A DNA stretch of 64,000 bases from assembly GCA_008508345.1 (NCBI GenBank), contig QNGE01000113.1:118732-182731 (forward strand), given 5' to 3'. Position 1 is the first letter of the stretch; each line of letters starts with the position of its first letter. This document shows, one piece after another, positions 24,601 through 33,600 of this stretch. The notes under the pieces are model-generated. The model was not told the origin of the DNA and did not search any database. It saw only the letters and a list, made by a program, of their open reading frames with translations. This DNA comes from Paragonimus westermani (taxonomy: Eukaryota > Platyhelminthes > Trematoda > Plagiorchiida > Troglotrematidae). A program made the translations under genes and the position numbers.

Positions 24601-27600
24601 GCAACGCGCGCTCTCTCGTTTATGAGTCGTAATTCCAACCCGCAGCACCCCGGTTTCCGTTCNGAAAACTCGCACCTCCGACCTGACAATCCACCACACT
24701 ATCACTGAAACACTAACACGGGTTTTATTGCGTTAAGTTGTTCGCTAGCCCGGTGCTGGATATGCCCACATAATCCAGGAAAAGAATGCTGAATTACAGG
24801 CAGACCTCCAGTTTTGTCAACGAGTGCATCAATCATTTCCCTGCTATACGACGGGTCTTAATGTAGGAAAAAGTCGTTCAATAAGGCAAGACCTTTATCG
24901 TCCAATTCGCTCGCGTTTCTTAACCGGAATTCTGGTCCATAACACACTGGCGGTTTGCACTCACACATCGCGTGCACTTCTACCCAGTTTGTGTGGCTGA
25001 CACCTTCTGTCGGGACTTTTTCACCCACCACCCCTCATCCGTTGGTTTGATCTCGTTGGGCAACAGCTCGTACGCCCCCCCCCCGTGTTGTCCGCAATCC
25101 GCTAGATGTGGGCGTCTGGACACATCTCACTGTCGCGTGAGTTATTCCACCGAATGTTGGAATACTCGCACCTTTAACTTGGTCATCCAACCACCACACT
25201 GGGACAGCAACCGCTACAATAAACCAAAACGGCATAGAGGTTATAGACCTGGAAGCTGTCTTCGATTCGATTTTCCGCAACGCTCTCTGTTACGGAGGAG
25301 ATACACGAAAAGCGTAACCTGTGCGGGAATTTGTGTGAAATGAGCCTGGGTTTTTATCATCTTAAGCAGTGCCCACAATGGATATCCGAGCTTTTCAAAA
25401 ACTAGTGTAGTTTTCTCTGGACGATAAACGGATAATTGTGGGACATACAGATCACATTATTTTGCTTGGCTTCCTGAGGATGACGAAACAAAAACGATCG
25501 AAGCATCATTAAAATATACAAGGCTGCTTCAAGACCAGGGCGTTTGTATTTTTACTTAATTTGTTGTAGACAGTCCGTTTCAGATTGTGGACTGTATCAC
25601 GAACTGGGTGAGACTATTTCGTAGGCCTGTGTTATTTTTGAAAAGGGACTATTAGTTCGACAACCGTTGGTGACCTAGTGCAGAAAGTGGTGTTAAAAAA
25701 TCCAGCTGACGGCCAAAACTGAATCACAGGAAAAGAATGGCTTTACACGCTGACCTTGAGACAAAGCTGTCGACATCGTTCAAGCACAGCGTGTAAACGC
25801 CCACGATCTTGAAGTTCCTGACACATGACAGACGCCACATATAGAAGATAATGTGTATCTGTCCGCGCGTACTCGATTAGCTCGTCCGGAAGAGGCCTGT
25901 GAAAGAAACAATAGGCGAGCCAAACTGTTGGATGGTGGAAAGTAAAACGCGTGTGATTGAGTGAAAACGAAAGGGTGGATAAAGGGGAACATAAAATAGA
26001 TCGATTAGTAAAGACGTTACTCAGGTAAAGCAAAAGTAATGACGCTAACTAGTATCACGATGAAATTAAAGTTGGCATTTAGGTCCCACTAAATAGGTAG
26101 CATGTAGTGAAATTGTACCGCAACAAGTCACGGAAGCGAGTGAAGTATGAGCTGGCCAGTAGGTTAGCTTTTTCGATGCAAAAGATTAAGATATTTTGGG
26201 AACAGTAAAGGGACGTGAATAACTGACTTGCGATAATGAACAAAAAATGTGAAATACGAAGTACTTTATTAAAGTTGACACTAAAACAACCATGGCAAGT
26301 CATTTCATGTAAGACAATCCAGCCAGGCTTTAACCAACTGATAAATCCTACAACGTACAGTCTCAAAAACCCACCGTATTCGCCAATCGGCCAATTGATA
26401 TTTTTTGCTGGCCCGGATATTAACATAACGCTGGAGTAGATAGGTGAGCGAAAAGCGCCCCAGTTGAAGTTCCCGGGCGGCTACACCAGTGTCAAACAAA
26501 TTTACTACATACACGCTGAAATCCCGCTGCAACCACATGAGGTCGGAATCAGAGCCATGGAAAACCTATAGGAGAAACCACACAAATAAGCCCGAGAAGT
26601 ATACAGTAGAAAATCTTACACAAATGAGATTAGAAACACACGACTGTATTCGGTCCACGAACATGTGGGAAGTAGCATGCGTTTTAATGAACAAATAGAT
26701 TAGTTTGGCTAAGGCTCCAACTTTTATAATCCAAGACGGTCGCTAGCATGTGTTGCTTGAATAGTTGGCTTTCGAAAAAAACAGGTCACCGGGTGGGGAG
26801 CTGGACAACTTCTGATTCTGACAAAGTTCGAAAAATTACAGAAAAATGTTATAAGTTGTACACAGTCAGCTTAACATTCAACAGATATTTGAGCCTGGTT
26901 GTCTGTTCGCGTGCCCAACATGAATTCTCTCGTTGAAAACAAAGCAATTTAACGTCAGTCAGTAAATATTTGTTCTTTCTTTTTGACTGTTAGACTTTCT
27001 TTTCACAGATTGAAGTTGATCGACCGCTTGTGGTTGGTCTGTGACGAGCAAACACAAATCACAATCCGAGTAAAAGCTGGGCTTGTTATTTCGCAGTGAC
27101 TTTTAGAGAAGCGGTGGGAAGCTGCTCTGATCTACGATTCCACTCGCATCACGTACGTCGGAAAATCGAACCTGCGACCGGAGGACCAGTGTCAGATTAG
27201 TCGAGATGTCCTCGAGATACAAGTCAACGGAATGACTCGAAAAATGTGATAACTAGATCAGAGTGTAGCACACAAGAAGGCTTGGTTGAGCAGTCCATCG
27301 CAATTGCGAAAGACAAAAGCGCTGTAGTTAGAACTGATAGGGCTGAACTCTCTAGCATGCGGCGGCCGCTCTTGGATCGCGCGAACTGACTTGGATTGAT
27401 GGTAAGGTGAATCGTCGATCCTAACACATCAAGATGACGATTCCCCTACACACCTTCGCCGAAAACAACTAGCTCTTTGATCGATTTATCTGATTGATCA
27501 CATCAACTTCAACTCTGTCTAGTCACTTAAGTGTCTCAAATTAGCCACTCGAACTTGTCTATGTACACTTGACCCATGATCCCCTACTCTCTGCTTCGTT

Positions 27601-30600
27601 TAGCTGCTTACGTCTAGCCTGCTCTAAACGACACCAAGTTTGTCACCAGTTTGCCTGGTCTGGGAAAACTTCCGTGTCAGGAACGAAGAGCTGCCGATAA
27701 GCTAATTACTGGTTGCTCAAAAACTGTTCTGAAAACGTAAGACTATTAGGCCATCACAGAATGGTAGTCCAAACATTCATCTACGGTTACGGAGGTCACA
27801 GGAGGACGTGTGAATTAATTTCCAGTTGGTCACTTAGGTCAACCGTTTGAAAATAGTCCCCCGCATGTTCTCCATTGAGTGATGCCCTGTAACCGAGGTA
27901 AGCGGATCGACTGTGTGCACCGATGGTCAGAATTTCCACGCACGGCGTATCAAAACTTCCACCGCCAACCCAACGAAATGACAACCAAGTCAGTATTTGG
28001 ATAATCCATGCACCGTCAGGTAAATGTAGGCTTGAAACCTTTATGACAAAGCAAGTACGCCAAAACATGACCACCACTGTCCAATAGAAACGTAGAGAAT
28101 CCAACTTGCTTGGTACACAGGCACCAGCAATGTCATGTACGATTAGGTAAATCGGATGAAAACAATCTACAGTAGATCAAACTTCTCACGAACCTATCAA
28201 TGTCTTTAACAAACCTGTAGTAAGACCAGCTTTAACCTTGTGTATCCAGAAGACTGACAATAAGATGAAGATTTGAAACAGCAAACCTTCGTGTTACGAA
28301 TCGAAGCTCTTACTGACTACGGAACCAATGGTACTATCGCAAAATGAAATGAGAACAAAGTGGTCTACTGACTCAAATGTGGGACGTCCAATTCTTACCC
28401 ACTTGATAAGTACGACCATGTATGTCATTTCTTTCAACTTTGGAGGACACGACGTTCAATATGTTCTAGGCTAGAAACCGATGGCTTACCAATCAGTTTA
28501 AGTTTTCAGATATCGGTTTTCGCAATCTTATAGTAGCACGCAACAGTCTAAGTAACAGGCAACAACCATCAAGGTGTGAAACGATTGCTCTAGAGATGAC
28601 TGCCTCGAACACTCAGCCGTATATAAGCTATGCAGAAACAAGCCTTACGTTACGGAGTTCGACTGGCTCGGATACACACGGATCTTTCCAGATTGTCAAT
28701 TTGTGCTGACTACAAGTTAAATGCTCACAATCCAGTCCTCTGGCTTGGATCCATTATTTCAAGTTACCGTGGCAAAAATTAATCGCACACCTACACTATT
28801 TCACACGCCGAGATCGGAGTACTTTGACGCCAAGTATCCAGTCTGCGTGCAACTTCTCGCATAACAGCAAACTTAGGATAAAAAAGATACAAATTTGGAT
28901 TTGCAATCCGACTGCATCATTTATGTCACCGTGTTCATCACTGCGTTATCAACCAAAAGCTAATCCACTCGAGACAGTCTGCTTGCTCATTCGTAGCCCC
29001 GCTCATCATATACACTATTTCTGACTGTCTCAAAGTTGACACGAACAATTTTCATTTCTGCCATTCCCTTACATTTTAAACTACAGAACGTGTAAGTCAT
29101 TTGACTACCATCGTGTTAGATTGCCTGCGATCCAAAGGTAAGTAACATGTTTATTCACCTAATGTAACCTGAGACTTATGCCTGACAAACGCTCAGTACA
29201 TCTGACAGTGCCTACATGAAATCAACCGTACGTAACACTGATTACATTCTTTGAATGTCAAGTGACACGTTGTCGTGACCTTGAGGCTGAAACACCTAAA
29301 CTTAGCTTACCTGATCAAGCAGCACAGGTATACGGTGCACTGAAGTTGGTACATGGGAGAGAACCAAAATGAAAGAAACATCAAACGCGCTTCCGCCGCT
29401 CAAACGACGTGCCTTAATGTAAAATGGAAACATATTTCTCACTTATGTGTTGTGTAATGTCGAAGAGTGGGGGATGCCCCCCGGAGTAGACCACTTTTGG
29501 TCGGTCTCGTCAACGGTAGCTTCAAAGGGCTACTGTATTTGAGCGGTTGGATCGAGTGTCAAGAATGACAACGAGCCATTCACCAACTCCGCACTCTTTA
29601 TGAAGCGACCAACATAGATGAGAAGTGGTTAGAAAACAATTTGGTAAAGCGAAACGGAGGCAATCATTGGTAAGTTAGAAATGACAAGTCACGTTTGTCT
29701 ACTTGAATAAGAGCTTCATGACACTACTGGTTGAACATGCTACCAGGAGTGACGATTATACGAAAGCCATGAGGTGGGAATTACCGTTCTTTCGTTGAAC
29801 CATCAGCAGAGGGAGAACAAGTAGTGAGGGTCGCAAGCACTTTGCTCTGTGGATGTTCCTACCTCTGTTTGCTATAACAAGCAATAGTGACATTCACTGT
29901 CTGAACACATGCATCAAGTTCTTAGTCTTACTAGGCTAGATGTATTACGGAGTTCAATAATTTTGGTTACGTGACCGTATGCCAGTGCAGGAGTAGTTGC
30001 AACTAGTAGTGCGTTGCTATCAAGGACAGCAGAATGGACCGTGTTTGTTTACGTGACGGAAAATGTCAAAATAAGTGTGACTGTATTAACAAGTTGCAGC
30101 CCGCAGAAACTTTTGAAGCCGGAAATGAAATGATCAGAGAAAACAGAACAAAACAAATGAAACAAACTCTCGGCCAACGATAACGGTTTCACTACAATCG
30201 ACTACTGACTTACATTTTCAACTGGTTCACTAGGTTCAAACATAAAACATACCTTGATCACACGGGGATTGGTGAAAATCTCATTCAGTTTGTACAAATG
30301 ATCCCTCAGTGCCAGGGCATCGATTACATAGTCACCATCACGTGTAGACAGTTGTACGAGACAAGTGATTCCTAGGTAGGTTCTGTGGCTGTGATGCTAA
30401 GGAGGTGAGAGAAGAGATTAACTGAACACGAGCAACTGCAGAGATGGAAGTTTGGACGTCACAGAGGACCACATTTAACACAGAGGAAGCAAATAGCTAA
30501 GTATCCTTTTAAGCGTGTCTGATACCGCAGAATTATATTCGTCATGTGAAAAGCGCAGGACGAAACTAGCTCTGAATAAAGCCAGCCAAAACGGATGTAA

Positions 30601-33600
30601 TTAGTAACTGTGGCATCGAGTTTCGAATTAGAGGCAATTCCTGGTATCAGCTCATTTATTCTAACAGCCTGCCCCGGTTTATACTGTGAGACAGCCGATA
30701 CAATCATGGAATTATTAGTGTTGTGAGTATTCATGGTTGTGTGTAGGTTGAGATATTGCCAGGACGCCCAGACCCAAACAACCGAATGATTAGGGTTCTC
30801 AATCGAAGCCTTTGGCTCAAAAGCCTGTACCGCAAAGCAGCGGGTCGGTGGCAGTGCACCAGAACTGGTACATTTTTCAGAAAAACTGTGCCAACCTTTT
30901 TTCAACCCCAAACCTGGAGAATCCGGTGACTGTGGTTTGTCAGACTTCTGCACATTCGCCTGCCTGGTATGAGTAACTCTGTCGGTATGGTGACCACACC
31001 GACGGTTTAGCGCAATAAGTCATCGAGATTCGCAAGCCGTCAACAACAAGTCATGTGACAGGGACCGGAATCCTGTCCGTTCTTCGCGCATCTGACTTCC
31101 TCTGGGCTTTGTGACCCAACGTAATGTAAGGGTAGTGAGTAACTTAGACGCAACGGACACTTAACTGATGCCTCTGTAGTTGCCACATAGAATTCGGGTT
31201 TCTTATTTGAAAACCACAATACCGCTAACAAGCATCAATCACGAGTTACCTCATCAGTTTCTCAGACCGTCTGAAAACAATATTGTTAGTTTTGGTATCA
31301 CCCTGTCCCCACCACCCTAGAAAAGAGAACGACAGAGGAGTTCTGGTCTAGGAACCTTGTTACCCTACCAAGGGTTACTTCGGCTTCCGACGGAGGACCG
31401 TCTGGAACACAATACTTGATCATTCGGGTCCCGTCATCTACAAGGTTTGGTCCAGGTCAGCTGGAGTGTTCATCAAAATGTTCAACCAATTCGCCAAATC
31501 GCCGCGGTAAGTGAACCATTTTATTCACATATGGTCTCACCTACACCGACTCGATAGCCGGCACCACAAACCAAGAAAACTAGCTGTCTGCTATTCCCAG
31601 CTGAAAAGGTTCGTTCCGCCTCTTTTGACTGTTCGATCGAGCGATGCTCACGGTCTTTGCGCAAGATGTAGTTAGCTTGCCTTTACGCCCTTGACGGTTG
31701 TCACCATATTCATAGTTGGGCGGAATCGAATGACGCTTGTTCATAAGGCTTGTCGACCTGACGGAAATCCAGTTCTGTCGCAACTGCAGTTTTTTTTCGG
31801 AACATACCTCTTCACAGCAAATTTCCATAGCCGTTTCCATTTGTTTCCAGTGTTCGTTATCTTCTCCCACATGATTTGAACTGGGCTGTTTGTTCATCAA
31901 CGACTCCTGAATATTACGCATTTACGAGCGCTTGACCTTTGGGTAAATAACGAAACAAAACGGGCACGCATAACTCGAGTCCAGGTGTTTGCTCCAAAAA
32001 GCATGAAAGTCTTTAACGCAGTAGCGCCACCTGTAACTGGCTGCCCTATGATCGAGCTGTGTCCATGGTTGAGGGGCATATGGAGGATAATAGGCCGACA
32101 ATCATGGTCAACCGTTGGGCGGTCGAAGTTTTCTTAGTTTAAGAGTGCCTCTCTGACCCCTTTCTTCGTCATACAGAAGGTAGCAATGTAACAACTGTGA
32201 AAACAGTTCTGCTGTATGCCCGTAGGATCGCGACTCAATACTTAGGCACCCCTAGGCGGTCATTAGTGCTTCAGATAACGCTGTGAGTTCACCTGCTTTC
32301 TGTTTGATTGTTCCCTTCTGACCTGTCTGACAAGGTTGCACCTGGAAGGACCGAAGTTTTAGTCAGCAAAGCCCGCTAAATCAAAAAACCACACAAGCCC
32401 GACTACCACGTAAATGTAGCAGTATAGGTCAACACCAACAGGACTGAAATACAATCGATTTTTATACAGGCGCCAAACTGCTTAAATTGCCTTATTTCCG
32501 ATTTTGCATATGACAAGTACAAACAAATCGTAAAAGAACGGAATCAAGTGCCAGTAATCACATAGGATGCAAAAACAGACACGCAACAGTTTGTAAAATA
32601 AATGCTGAAAAACCGATGGCAAGCAACAGTAACAAATTATTTGAATGATTATTTTCGTGTCACACGTTGACATCACTGCCACGAATCAGTTAACATTGAC
32701 ACGAATTCACCAGAGGTAACTTAAGTATACGAACAGTTAAACCCTTCCGCAGCGAAATCTCTTGCGGACGATATATTCATATCTTTCGCTGTTCAATTTA
32801 GTATTCCTGGAGCTTTCATACGAACGTCGTGGGTCGCACGCTCGGACGTTTATCTATATGAACGTGTTCATCGACGACATCCAGTCTGAATCAACAGCGG
32901 ATTTAAGAAGGTAGTCACCAGTGCAACTGGGCCGCATCCTGTTGAGTTGAAGCATGCTGTTAATCCAACCATCTTCCTTTGTCCCACTTATAAAGCCAAA
33001 GGTTGTCAATCGAAAGCTGTAGGACGCTTAACTTCGGCAATAGCTGAGGCGATCGTAATTCGACTGGGTTATCTACGCCTCTGCACCCGAAGACGGTTTG
33101 ATAAGGCCTTGCAAATGCCATAGCCCACCATTCCCACCATGGCCAACCAACCACGGCATAACTACTTAAAAGCAGTTTTCCTTTGTGGCCAAGATGCGGC
33201 TGGCTTCATTTGAACTTAATGCTTGTTTTGTTGGTCTCGCCTCAGCAACAGTGTTCCCGATAATCCACATGTATTCGCCTTGTTAAATAATCGAAAACAA
33301 GCTCGCTCGCCACATTTAATGATATCGGCTAAGTGTTTCCTGTGTTTCGATCCGTATGAGGAACCACGCCTGCGACTCGAACGTGGAGATGACAAGTTGA
33401 CTTGATAAGAGACAACTGAACAATAAGGTTAACCGTCCAGTTCCAGTTGTAATCCCTATTAAAGCGTATCAACCAAAACAAACACTACCTGGGCCGTACC
33501 AACAAGTACTCCGGCTTGGGCTGCCGTTGGTAACAACAATGACCTATGAAACCACAGAATGATGAATGAACACAAACACGAATGAACAAGAGAGTGAAAC

